A stretch of DNA of 39,231 bases, taken from positions 1-39,231 of the forward strand of contig JASJBE010000059.1 in the NCBI GenBank assembly GCA_030066655.1, read 5' to 3'. Made by a program: the position numbers and the translations under genes. Below, one piece after another: positions 16,092 through 24,167 of this stretch. This stretch comes from Woeseiaceae bacterium (GTDB lineage: Bacteria > Pseudomonadota > Gammaproteobacteria > Steroidobacterales > Woeseiaceae). Below the pieces are notes generated by a model. That model saw only the letters and a program-made list of their open reading frames with translations, was not told the origin of the DNA and ran no database searches. Each line of letters begins with the position of its first letter. The first letter of the stretch is position 1.

Positions 16092-18377
16092 CTAGAAGCG
16101 ATACTCGAACGTAGCTGTGACCGTCCGCGGCGGTCCGTAGAAGACCGTCGTGTTGTCTTCTGCACCCAGCACAGTGGCACAACCACCGGTGACGCCGAAG
16201 CAGTAGCCAGCGGTCTTCACTTCTTCATCGCCGAGGTTCTTGGCATGCAGGCCAATGCTCCAGCGGTCGTCATCGGAGACATAGACGGCGCTGAGGTTGA
16301 AGATCTCATAGGCGTCCTGGTCGATGATCGGTGCGGGTGCCTCGAACTGCACGATGTCGCCGCGGTGAGAAACGTTGCCATTGAAGGTCAACGTGCCATT
16401 GGCCGTGTCTGCCGCATACGTCAGTCCGAAATACACCATCGTCTCAGGCGTGTTCTGGATCGCCCGGTCGCTCGAGATGTCGATCAAATTATCGGGGTCA
16501 GCAGGATCGACGATAAGGAACTCGGTGAATTTTGCGTCGAGGAAGCTGAAGGTCAGCTGGGCACTCAGGTTATCGGTAATCAGCAGATTGCCCTCGAACT
16601 CGATGCCGTTGATCTCGGCTGCACCGGCGTTCGTCACCGCACCGGCGAACGTTTCGTTGATGCCATCGTTGTCCGAATCAACGCCGACAGAACTGGGGAT
16701 CTGCACGTCTTTGTAATCGCTAATGAACAATGCGACGTTCGCTCGCGCCCGCCCGTCAAGCAGTGTCGCCTTGTAGCCCACTTCGAAGGAATCGAGGGTC
16801 TCAGGTTCGAAGCCTCTCTCCGCTTCCGGAGAGGCGAAGTTGGCGCCGCGTGGATCGAAACTGCCGGCCTTGAACCCCTGGCTGTAGCCGCCGTAAATGG
16901 TGGCGTTGTCGTCCAGGCTGTAGGAGAAGTTAATGCGCGGCGAGAAGTCGTCGAAGGTGCGGCTTGCCTCGTAGTCGCTCTGTGTCAAGAGCAGAACCGC
17001 AGAATCGTTGCCAAAGAAGGGCGAGCCTACACCGAGGTATACAGCGCGGAAGATATCGGAGCTACGCTCGTCTTCCGTGTAGCGACCGCCGATTGAGACC
17101 GCGAAGTCATCAGTCAGGTCATAGGTCACGTCGGCAAACAGGGACCACGCCTCGGTATCCACCGAGCCACCGGTGTATGCCGTCACGGTGTTGAGCACGA
17201 CGTCGAAGTCATTAGCTGCCTTGGCATCCAGGTAGTAAAAGCCGAAAACACCGTTCAAGCGGTCACCGCTGTACAGCAGCTGGAATTCCTGGCTGGTCTG
17301 TTCGTTGTCATAGATGACCGGCGCGTCGAAGTCCGGGACGGGCAGGCTGTCGAAGTCGATGACCGACTCGGTAAAGTCCTCGCGCATGGCCGTTAACGAG
17401 CGGAGCGTGAAATTGTCATTCAATTCCCAATCAATGGACAGACTGAAACCCTCTGAATCGACTTCCTGGTTTCCATCGATACCGGCGGTCGATGGATTCT
17501 CGGAGGCGCCGGCTTCCGTATCACGCACATTGCTAAGCACCGGATTGCCGCTGACGGCTGCCGGTGCTACTCGGAAGCCCGCCACCGGGTTCGATCTGTC
17601 ATTGGTGTTGTCGTAGGCAAGCCGGAAACTGAGGTTGTCGGTCGGTTCGAACTCTGCGCTGATACGATAGGCAAATATGTCCTTGTCGTAGTGCTCGGCG
17701 CCCGTGAAGCGGTTCTCTCCGTAGCCATCGCGGTTAAGGCTCGCCAGGGTAGCGCCAAGCCGGAACGAATCAGTGAGAGGCGCGGATCCCGTGACTACCA
17801 TGTCCATCTGGCTGAAACTGCCGACAGACGCTTTCGCCCTCAATGTGGGCTCTTCACTAAGGCGCCGGGTCACGTACTTGATGGCGCCGCCCACGGCATT
17901 ACGTCCATACAGCGTGCCCTGGGGTCCGCGCAGGACCTCGATGCGCTCGACGTCGTAGATATCGAGCAGGGCGCCCTGCGGACGGGCGATGTAAATGTCA
18001 TCGATGTACAGTGCGACACCCTGCTCGAAGCCTGCCAGCGGGTCCTGCTGACCGATGCCACGAATGAATGCCGTCAGCGTCGAGTTGGTTGCTCTCGATG
18101 GCTCGAGCGTAACGCTCGGTGTTTGCTGCGCGATCTCGGTAATGTCGGCCGCACCACGAAGCTCCAGTTGCTCGGTCGAAAATGCCGAAACCGCAGCGGG
18201 GACATCCTGAAGGCTCTCCTCGCGCCGCCTCGCCGTGACCGTGATCTCTTCTAGCGTGCCGCTGGCGCCCTCATCCTGAGCCTGTGCCTGCTCGGTCGGT
18301 GCGATGGCCAGTAAGCCAAACGCAGCAGCCATGCCAAGCGCAGTCGTGTAATGCCTTGAGAATTTTCGAAATTGCAT
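16092..18377 (-). CDS. TonB-dependent receptor of the TetR-controlled locus
   Basis: The protein is 761 residues from the ATG at 18377, which has a GGGGGA ribosome site six bases upstream; the longer frame to 18419 adds 14 residues without support. The signal peptide ends near AQAQDEG. TonB-box-like EEITVTARRR precedes the plug (FIRGIGQQD, ALYIDDIYIARPQG, RIEVLRGPQGTLYGRN, GGAIKYVTRR). The barrel ends with the canonical VTATFEYRF. The plug signature belongs to the large receptor group often found with aromatic, steroid or hydrocarbon-type catabolic genes, so uptake of a hydrophobic organic substrate is a reasonable inference. Two palindromic operators lie 45-86 bp upstream of the start, and the TetR gene lies immediately upstream on the same strand. 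Confidence 0.95.
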   Translation of the reverse strand: MQFRKFSRHYTTALGMAAAFGLLAIAPTEQAQAQDEGASGTLEEITVTARRREESLQDVPAAVSAFSTEQLELRGAADITEIAQQTPSVTLEPSRATNSTLTAFIRGIGQQDPLAGFEQGVALYIDDIYIARPQGALLDIYDVERIEVLRGPQGTLYGRNAVGGAIKYVTRRLSEEPTLRAKASVGSFSQMDMVVTGSAPLTDSFRLGATLASLNRDGYGENRFTGAEHYDKDIFAYRISAEFEPTDNLSFRLAYDNTNDRSNPVAGFRVAPAAVSGNPVLSNVRDTEAGASENPSTAGIDGNQEVDSEGFSLSIDWELNDNFTLRSLTAMREDFTESVIDFDSLPVPDFDAPVIYDNEQTSQEFQLLYSGDRLNGVFGFYYLDAKAANDFDVVLNTVTAYTGGSVDTEAWSLFADVTYDLTDDFAVSIGGRYTEDERSSDIFRAVYLGVGSPFFGNDSAVLLLTQSDYEASRTFDDFSPRINFSYSLDDNATIYGGYSQGFKAGSFDPRGANFASPEAERGFEPETLDSFEVGYKATLLDGRARANVALFISDYKDVQIPSSVGVDSDNDGINETFAGAVTNAGAAEINGIEFEGNLLITDNLSAQLTFSFLDAKFTEFLIVDPADPDNLIDISSDRAIQNTPETMVYFGLTYAADTANGTLTFNGNVSHRGDIVQFEAPAPIIDQDAYEIFNLSAVYVSDDDRWSIGLHAKNLGDEEVKTAGYCFGVTGGCATVLGAEDNTTVFYGPPRTVTATFEYRF

Positions 18378-18421
18378 GCTGTCCCCCATTTGTTTTTTGC
18401 GGGCGCAACACACCCGCATTG

Positions 18422-18463
18422 TTCAACGAACGTTGGACGAATCGTAATTCAACGTTTGTTGAA
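18422..18463. promoter_or_regulatory. Tandem TetR-type operators upstream of the TonB receptor
   Basis: Two 16-bp palindromes: TTCAACGAACGTTGGA (18422-18437, one mismatch) and TTCAACGTTTGTTGAA (18448-18463). Start-to-start distance is 26 bp. They lie between the TetR stop and the receptor start, so the receptor can have its own regulated promoter. Confidence 0.85.
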
Positions 18464-18508
18464 TATCAAGGCGGAACGGGGTCTGCCGCGCCTTTAGCGA
18501 GGCGCCGA

Positions 18509-19150
18509 TCAGTGCTTACACAGTTGGCGGAATCCGGCGGCGAGGAACGCGGGCATGCGGTCGATGACCGAGGCGATATCGGTCGACTTGCAGGCGCCGC
18601 CCGACAGGTTATCGATACGCCCGGTTTCAGCAAACGTCAGCGTCAGCGCGCCGGACAGGAAATGGTAGCTCCAGTAGAGATCTTCCGGATCGCTGTCGGG
18701 CAGCGCGCGTTTCAGCGCGTCGATAAAACGCGAGACCAGCGGATCGAAGTAGCGTGACATCAGTTCGCCGCCGCGATCCGGCGAATTGTTGATCTGCGCG
18801 ATGAGCTGGTAGTAATGGCTCCACTGGTCGTGATCCTCGGCGAGTAGCGACAAGAGCGGCCGCGTGAATGCGCCGATGATCTCCTCGACCGTCGGCTCGT
18901 CGTCAGGGTGTCGCTTCTCGACTTCCTCGAGCGCCTTTAACCGGATCTCGTTCAGGTACTCGACGCGCCGCAGCATGACCTGGTCGAACAGGTCTTTCTT
19001 GGACTCGAAGTGGTAGTAGGCGAGGGAAACGTCGGCCTCGGCCTTGGTCATGATCTGGCGGATCGAGACGCCCTCGAAGCCGTGATGCGCGAAGAGCTCT
19101 TCGGCCGCGTCGAGGATCCGTTCGCGGGTCGGGTGCATATCTTTAGCCAT
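18509..19150 (-). CDS. TetR-family transcriptional regulator
   Basis: This 213-residue protein opens with a TetR_N helix-turn-helix: RERILDAAEELFAHHGFEGV, then SIRQIMTKAEADVSLAYYHF at about 29-48 and SKKDLF. The YYHF-KKDLF part is the classic recognition helix and its cap. The C-terminal ligand domain (about 65-213) includes ALPDSDPEDLYWSYHFLSGALTL, typical of TetR proteins that sense acyl-CoA or hydrophobic small molecules, though the ligand is not identifiable. It is divergent from the ketosynthase operon and shares with it an intergenic region holding two palindromic operators, so it very likely regulates itself and that operon. The same palindrome occurs at three more promoters, making this the obvious local repressor for all of them. 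Confidence 0.93.
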   Translation of the reverse strand: MAKDMHPTRERILDAAEELFAHHGFEGVSIRQIMTKAEADVSLAYYHFESKKDLFDQVMLRRVEYLNEIRLKALEEVEKRHPDDEPTVEEIIGAFTRPLLSLLAEDHDQWSHYYQLIAQINNSPDRGGELMSRYFDPLVSRFIDALKRALPDSDPEDLYWSYHFLSGALTLTFAETGRIDNLSGGACKSTDIASVIDRMPAFLAAGFRQLCKH

Positions 19151-19179
19151 GACCTACGCTAACCGACACTCATTTGAAT

Positions 19180-19217
19180 TTCAACAATCGTTGAACTAAC
19201 ATTCAACGCTCGTTGAA
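19180..19217. promoter_or_regulatory. Tandem TetR-type operators in the divergent tetR / ketosynthase promoter
   Basis: TTCAACAATCGTTGAA (19180-19195) and TTCAACGCTCGTTGAA (19202-19217, perfect dyad in its arms), 22 bp start to start. They lie 29 bp upstream of tetR and 36 bp upstream of the ketosynthase start, suited to co-repression of both directions. Confidence 0.9.
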
Positions 19218-19253
19218 ATCCACGAAGGGAATCGTGGCGGGGGACTATCAAGA

Positions 19254-20291
19254 ATGAGAAAAATGGGCATCGTGTCGACCGGCACGTGGTTTCCGGAAAC
19301 CACCATGACCGCCGAAGAGCTCGCGTCAGCGAGCGGTCTTCCCGAGTGGGTCGTGCGTGAAAAACTCGGCATCGAGCGCAAGTACGTCGCGGATCCGAAT
19401 GTGCATCCCAATGACATGGCGGTCAACGCGGCCAGAAAGGCGATAGACAACGCCGGCATTGACCCGATGGATATCGACGTTGTGTTGTGCACGACGGAGG
19501 AATGGCGCGAGTACCTGCTGTGGACCACGGCCGTCGACATCGCTGAGCGCGTTGGCGCGAAGCGCGCCTGGGGTGTGGACGTGCACGCGCGTTGCGTGAC
19601 GACGATTGCCGCGATGAAACTCGCGCACGGCCTGCTATCGGAAGACGAGTCGATCAACACGGTGCTGATCGCCGGCGGCTATGCGATTTCCCATTTCATC
19701 GACTACGCCGATCTCGATACGTCCTTCCTGTTTAACATCGGGGCCGGCGCCGGGGCGATGATCCTGAAGCGCGACCACCCCGAAAACCAGGTGCTGGGCA
19801 ATCACATGATTTGCGACGGGTCGATGAGCCGTCACGTGATCGTGCCGAGCAGCGGTACCGTGCAACATCCGACCGACCAGGCGGTCGCCGACGGCGGTTT
19901 CAAGTTCCGCCTCGTGGAGCCCGAGGCCATGAAAGCCCGGCTCGGCGAGGTGTCCATCCCGAACTGGCTCACTTGTGCCGACGAGGCCTTGAGGAAATCC
20001 GGCTTGAAGAGCGACGGCACGCCCTACACGCGTGACGACATCGATTTCTTGAATATGTCGCTGATCAAACCGTCCGGGCACAACGAGATGCTGAGTCAGC
20101 TGGGGCTTAACGAAGAGCAAAGCGTTTACATCTCGGACACCGGTCACATTGGTGAGCAGGACGGAATTATCAACATCGAGGTCGGCCTCGAGCAGGGCCG
20201 CTTAAAGGCCGGCGACACGATGCTGATGCTGGGTGCCGGCATCGGCTATGTCTGGGGTGGCGCCATCGTTCAGTGGGGACCCGCACAATGA
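19254..20291 (+). CDS. 3-oxoacyl-ACP synthase III-like (thiolase-fold) enzyme
   Basis: This 345-residue protein matches FabH-type length. The nucleophilic Cys is clear: GVDVHARC with Cys114, aligning to Cys112 of E. coli FabH. The other two active-site motifs are not canonical. Instead of HQAN there is KPSGHNEM (His276), and instead of the NTS motif there is SDTGHIGEQDG (293-303), so the usual Asn is not evident. This suggests a divergent KAS III subgroup that condenses, transfers or hydrolyses acyl thioesters rather than a housekeeping FabH. Its stop overlaps the next start by ATGA, so it is translationally coupled to an acyl-CoA ligase. It is first in the operon behind two TetR operators. 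The product is unknown. Confidence 0.88.
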   Translation: MRKMGIVSTGTWFPETTMTAEELASASGLPEWVVREKLGIERKYVADPNVHPNDMAVNAARKAIDNAGIDPMDIDVVLCTTEEWREYLLWTTAVDIAERVGAKRAWGVDVHARCVTTIAAMKLAHGLLSEDESINTVLIAGGYAISHFIDYADLDTSFLFNIGAGAGAMILKRDHPENQVLGNHMICDGSMSRHVIVPSSGTVQHPTDQAVADGGFKFRLVEPEAMKARLGEVSIPNWLTCADEALRKSGLKSDGTPYTRDDIDFLNMSLIKPSGHNEMLSQLGLNEEQSVYISDTGHIGEQDGIINIEVGLEQGRLKAGDTMLMLGAGIGYVWGGAIVQWGPAQ

Positions 20292-21817
20292 AACAGCTTT
20301 CACACTACGTCACTGACTGGCTCGACAAGCGCGCCAGGCTTACGCCGGACAAGGTCGCGCTGATCGACTACGCCACCGGCGCTGAGACCACGTATGCCGC
20401 GTGGAACGAGCGCGTCAACCAGACGGCGAACTACTTGCGGAGCCTCGGCGTCGGCAAAGGCGACCTGGTCGCCGTCTACGCGATGAACCGCGTCGAGTAT
20501 CTCGACCTGTTCTGGGCGGCGCCCAAGATCGGCGCGATCCTGCAAAACCTGAACTGGCGCCTGACCGTGCACGAGCTTAAGGGCATCGTCGACAGTGGCG
20601 AGCCGAAGGTCCTCGTTTACAGCGACGACTGGCGCGAGCAGGTCGAGCAACTTAAACCCTCGTTTACGACGGTGAAGCACGTCGTCGCGATGAACGACCC
20701 GGGTCCGGGCGAACACGATATCGCTGAGCGCGATTCGATGAGTGCGACACTGACCGAGGTGCCGGAGCTTACGCTCGACGATCCCTGGGGCATCTACTAC
20801 ACCGGCGGTACGACCGGGCTGCCGAAGGGCGCCGTCGTCACGCACGGCAACGTGACCTGGAACAGCGTCAACACGATCACGTCGTGGGGCATTACCGGCC
20901 AGCACAAGGCGGCGCTGCAGCTGCCGTTCTTCCACATCGGCGGGCCGATGATCTTCATGATGCCGATGGTCCATGCCGGCGGCACGACGATCCTGTGCAA
21001 CGGATTCGACCTGGACCAGACCTTCGACCTCGTCGAGAACTCGGGCATCACCCACTACGTCGCGGTGCCGACGATGTTCCAGATGCTGCAGGAGCACGAG
21101 CGCTGGGACGCTGCCGATTTCTCGAAGCTGGAGCTGGTGATCAGCGGCGGTGCGCCCTGTCCGCTACCCATCATGGAGAAGTTCTGGGACCGCGGCGTCG
21201 ACTTCAAGATGGGCTACGGCCTGACCGAAGCGTCCGGCAATAACTTCTGGCTGCCGCCGGACAAGGTCCGAGAAAAGATCGGCTCTGTCGGATTCCCGAT
21301 CTTCCACATCGACATGAAGACCATCCGCGAGGACGGCAGTGCTTGCGACGACGGCGAGGAGGGCGAACTGCTGATTCGCGGCCCTCACATCATGGCCGGC
21401 TACTGGAAGAACCCCGACGCGACCGCCGAGACCATTCGCGATGGCTGGCTGCACACGGGCGATGTCGCCGTCCGCGACGCCGACGGCTGCTACTCGATCC
21501 TCGGCCGCTCCAAGGAGATGTTCATCAGCGGCGGCGAGAACGTCTATCCCGCCGAGATCGAATCGGTGCTGACGGCTCATGAGAAGGTACTCGAAGCCGC
21601 CGTGATTGGCGTGCCGCACGAAACCTGGGGCGAGGTGGGTCGCGCGTTCATCGTCGCCGACGACGGATATGACGAAGCTGACCTGAAAGCCTTCCTCGAC
21701 GAGCGCCTGGCGCGCTACAAGTTGCCGCGCTCGATCGTGCTGCTGGACGCGCTGCCGCTGACGGCGATCGGCAAGCTCGACAAGAAGGTGCTTGAGAAGT
21801 ACGAGGTCGACGAATGA
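20288..21817 (+). CDS. Acyl-CoA ligase (AMP-dependent synthetase)
   Basis: The protein is 509 residues from the ATG at 20288, which overlaps the ketosynthase stop as ATGA. The ANL-superfamily motifs are intact: P-loop-like YYTGGTTGLPKGAV (A3), the MGYGLTEASG region (A5), YWKNPDAT / GWLHTGDVA (A7), GRSKEMFISGGENVYPAEIE (A8) and the terminal Lys in AIGKLDKK (A10). It should activate a carboxylic acid to acyl-AMP and then acyl-CoA. The sequence resembles medium/long-chain fatty acyl- and aryl-CoA ligases; the chain type cannot be read by eye. Its coupling to a KAS III-like enzyme and an alpha/beta hydrolase recalls OleC-OleA-OleB sets, but no OleD-like reductase is present. Confidence 0.93.
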   Translation: MKQLSHYVTDWLDKRARLTPDKVALIDYATGAETTYAAWNERVNQTANYLRSLGVGKGDLVAVYAMNRVEYLDLFWAAPKIGAILQNLNWRLTVHELKGIVDSGEPKVLVYSDDWREQVEQLKPSFTTVKHVVAMNDPGPGEHDIAERDSMSATLTEVPELTLDDPWGIYYTGGTTGLPKGAVVTHGNVTWNSVNTITSWGITGQHKAALQLPFFHIGGPMIFMMPMVHAGGTTILCNGFDLDQTFDLVENSGITHYVAVPTMFQMLQEHERWDAADFSKLELVISGGAPCPLPIMEKFWDRGVDFKMGYGLTEASGNNFWLPPDKVREKIGSVGFPIFHIDMKTIREDGSACDDGEEGELLIRGPHIMAGYWKNPDATAETIRDGWLHTGDVAVRDADGCYSILGRSKEMFISGGENVYPAEIESVLTAHEKVLEAAVIGVPHETWGEVGRAFIVADDGYDEADLKAFLDERLARYKLPRSIVLLDALPLTAIGKLDKKVLEKYEVDE

Positions 21818-22881
21818 GCATTCCCGTTCTCGACGGTATCACCGCGCGCACGGTAACGACCGAGCGCCTGACGACTCGCGTGCTGTTCACCGGTCCCGAC
21901 GACGGCATCCCGGTGCTGTTCGTGCACGGTAACTTCTCGAGCGCCACGTGGTGGGAAGAGACGCTGGTGACCTTGCCGCCCGAGTACCGAGGCATTGCGC
22001 CCGACCAGCGCGGCTACGGAGGCGCGGACCCCGAGGCCAAGATCGATGCGACGCGCGGCATGCGCGACTTCGTCGACGATGCGCTGGCATTGATGGACCA
22101 TCTCGGCCACGAACGTTTTCACCTCGTGGGCAACTCGCTGGGCGGACTTGTGGTCTGGTGGGTCATGGCCGACGCCCCCGAGCGCCTGTTGTCGGCGACC
22201 CTCGCCGGGCCCGGCGCACCGTTCGGCTTCGGCGGGACGAGGGATGCCGACGGCACGCCGACGACGCCTGATTTCGCCGGCTCCGGCGGCGGCCTGATCA
22301 ACCCGGACCTGATCAAGAGCCTGCTGGCGGGCGACAAGGACTCGATCGGGGATTTCAGCCCGCGCGGCATCATGCGCCGGCTGGTCTGGAGCGGCGGCCA
22401 GATACCCGAGCGCGAAGACGCGCTGATCGACGCGATGTTCGAAGTGCACATCGGTGACCGCGAGTTGCCGGGCGACTTCGAAAAGTCGGAGAACTGGCCC
22501 TACGTCGCGCCGGGCAAGTGGGGGGCGACCAACGCGATGTCGCCCAAGTACATCGGCAATCTCGTCGAACGCATACTCGCCGGCGAGCCGAAGGTCCACA
22601 CGTTGTGGATCTACGGCGCCGACGACCTCGCCGTATGCAACACGGCCGCGTCGGATCCCGGCACCTGGGGCCCGACGGGTCGCCTGCCGGGCTTTCCGGG
22701 CTCCGAGGCCTATCCGCCGCAGCCGATGATGGACCAGATCCGCAAGATGCTGGACGACTATACGGCCGCCGGCGGCTCCTACGAGGAGGTCGTGATTCCC
22801 GACAGCGGCCACGTGCCATTCATCACGCACATCGAAGCATTCGATCAGGTGTTTCATGCCCACCTCGACAAGACGAGCTAA
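21814..22881 (+). CDS. Alpha/beta hydrolase, third gene of the coupled operon
   Basis: This 355-residue protein begins at an ATGA overlap with the ligase stop. The alpha/beta hydrolase hallmarks are the oxyanion loop VHGNFSS (about 37-43), DQRGYGGAD (64-72), nucleophile elbow GNSLGG with Ser108, the acid region IYGADDLAV (about 267) and the His in DSGHVPF (about 331). There is no signal peptide, so it acts in the cytoplasm, presumably on an ester, thioester or lactone related to the products of the two upstream enzymes. A lid-like insertion of about 80 residues (FGGTRDADG onward) shapes the substrate pocket. An F3 palindrome follows six bases after the stop. The specific reaction is unknown. 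Confidence 0.88.
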   Translation: MSIPVLDGITARTVTTERLTTRVLFTGPDDGIPVLFVHGNFSSATWWEETLVTLPPEYRGIAPDQRGYGGADPEAKIDATRGMRDFVDDALALMDHLGHERFHLVGNSLGGLVVWWVMADAPERLLSATLAGPGAPFGFGGTRDADGTPTTPDFAGSGGGLINPDLIKSLLAGDKDSIGDFSPRGIMRRLVWSGGQIPEREDALIDAMFEVHIGDRELPGDFEKSENWPYVAPGKWGATNAMSPKYIGNLVERILAGEPKVHTLWIYGADDLAVCNTAASDPGTWGPTGRLPGFPGSEAYPPQPMMDQIRKMLDDYTAAGGSYEEVVIPDSGHVPFITHIEAFDQVFHAHLDKTS

Positions 22882-22886
22882 CGAGG

Positions 22887-22960
22887 AAATGGGGACATTC
22901 TGCTTTTCTCGTTTTCCCTGTCCCTGTGAAGAAGGCAGGAAAAGCAGAATGTCCCCATTT
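22887..22960. repeat. F3 palindromic repeat, copy 1
   Basis: Perfect 21-bp arms: 22887-22907 (AAATGGGGACATTCTG plus CTTTT) and 22940-22960, with a 32-base spacer. The right arm ends two bases before the GTG and five before the ATG of the next gene, where a ribosome site would be expected. Confidence 0.95.
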
Positions 22961-22965
22961 ATGTG

Positions 22966-24066
22966 ATGGATAGCGTGAAGTCTGATCAACACGTCTTCGA
23001 GTTAGGCGCATACACCTGCGTGTCCGGCAAAGAGATAGACGATGTCCGGGTCGGATACGAAACCTATGGCACGCTGAACGCCGACAAGAGCAATGCCATC
23101 CTCGTGTGCCACTACTTCTCCGGCAACGCGCGCGCCGCCGGTCCGGCGGACGACGATCACGAGCTCCCGGGCTGGTGGGATAACCTGATCGGCCCGGGCA
23201 AAGCTCTCGACACGGACCGTTACTTTGTCGTCAGCAGCAACACGCTCGCCAACCTCAACGCGGCTGACGGCCGCTCGGTCATGACGGGCCCGGCCAGCCC
23301 GAATCCTGCGACCGGCAAAGCCTATGGACTGGATTTTCCGCTCGTCACGGTCGAGGACTTCGTGCACGTGCAGAAGCGCCTGCTGGAGCACTTAGGTATC
23401 GAGCGACTCGTTGCCGTCGCCGGCCCGTCCGGCGGTTCGGTGCAGGCCATCCAGTGGTCGGTTCAGTACCCCGACATGGTGCCCTGCGTGATCGCGGTGA
23501 TTTCACCGGGGCTGTACATTCACCCCTTCGCCGCCGGCATGATGGAGTTGTGGTCCCGGCCGATCACGGCGGACCCCAAGTGGAATGACGGAGACTACGA
23601 CGCGGCGAACCCGCCCAAAGAAGGCCTGGCGCAGGCCCTGGCGCTGGTCAATCTGACGTCTTTATCCTACGAGTTTGTCGGTGGCTTCGGTTACGGCCCC
23701 GCCGATGCGGACAAGCCTCCCGCGGAATCTCTGGATAACCTGTTTGTCGCCGACGCGATGCTCGATGATATCGCCCGCGCCAGGGCCGAGAGCCTGGATG
23801 CGAACAGCTTTCTGTACATGGTGCGGGCGTACAAGCTGTACGACGTACGGCAACGCCTGCATGAATCCCGCGCAAGGTATCTGTTCGTACCGTCAGAAAC
23901 CGACATGGTGTTTCCGCCGCATCTGTCGGTCACGGCCGTCGATGACCTGAAGGCGGCAGGACTCGACGCAGAGCTGTTCATGCTCAACGTGACGGGCGGC
24001 CACCTCGACGGGCTGGCGAAGATCGATCAGGCCGAGCAGGCCATCAGGACGTTTCTCGACGACTGA
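22966..24066 (+). CDS. MetX-like (homoserine acetyltransferase family) alpha/beta protein
   Basis: The protein is 366 residues from the ATG at 22966; a GTG directly before it at 22963 is in frame. The N-terminal block VRVGYETYGTLNADKSNAIL and the following CHYFSGNA are characteristic of the MetX family, as is WWDNLIGPGKALDTDRYFVV. The nucleophile elbow is AGPSGGS with Ser155; MetX enzymes usually have GGSMGG. The acid and base are seen in VPSETDMVFP and GGHLDG. It may be an acyltransferase or a simple hydrolase; the changed elbow argues against a normal methionine-pathway role. The gene is bracketed by F3 repeats and has no visible Shine-Dalgarno sequence, because the repeat occupies that position. 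Co-expression with the upstream operon is possible. Confidence 0.85.
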   Translation: MDSVKSDQHVFELGAYTCVSGKEIDDVRVGYETYGTLNADKSNAILVCHYFSGNARAAGPADDDHELPGWWDNLIGPGKALDTDRYFVVSSNTLANLNAADGRSVMTGPASPNPATGKAYGLDFPLVTVEDFVHVQKRLLEHLGIERLVAVAGPSGGSVQAIQWSVQYPDMVPCVIAVISPGLYIHPFAAGMMELWSRPITADPKWNDGDYDAANPPKEGLAQALALVNLTSLSYEFVGGFGYGPADADKPPAESLDNLFVADAMLDDIARARAESLDANSFLYMVRAYKLYDVRQRLHESRARYLFVPSETDMVFPPHLSVTAVDDLKAAGLDAELFMLNVTGGHLDGLAKIDQAEQAIRTFLDD

Positions 24067-24068
24067 TT

Positions 24069-24167
24069 TGGGGACATTCTGCTTTTGTTGCTTCTTGCTG
24101 GACTGACGCAGCAAGCAACAAAAGCAGAATGTCCCCATTACGCAGAAAAGCAGAATGTCCCCATTTT
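24069..24167. repeat. F3 palindromic repeat, copy 2 plus an extra right arm
   Basis: The left arm 24069-24100 and right arm 24109-24137 share the F3 core (TGGGGACATTCTGCTTTT) and pair further inward through GTTGCTT and CAGCAAG with a 3-base bulge, a stem near 29 bp. A second right arm follows at 24146-24167 and overlaps the stop codon of the convergent symporter gene. Confidence 0.93.

Noticed and set aside
16068-17096. A 342-residue plus-strand frame inside the second TonB receptor
   Set aside because: Antisense to well-conserved barrel sequence and starts within the terminator region; no supporting motif.
19254-22881. A complete OleABCD-type long-chain hydrocarbon or beta-lactone pathway
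   Set aside because: The ketosynthase, ligase and hydrolase types fit in number, but no OleD-like dehydrogenase is present, the ligase has ordinary acyl-CoA ligase motifs, and the operon lies under a regulator shared with transport and racemase genes.
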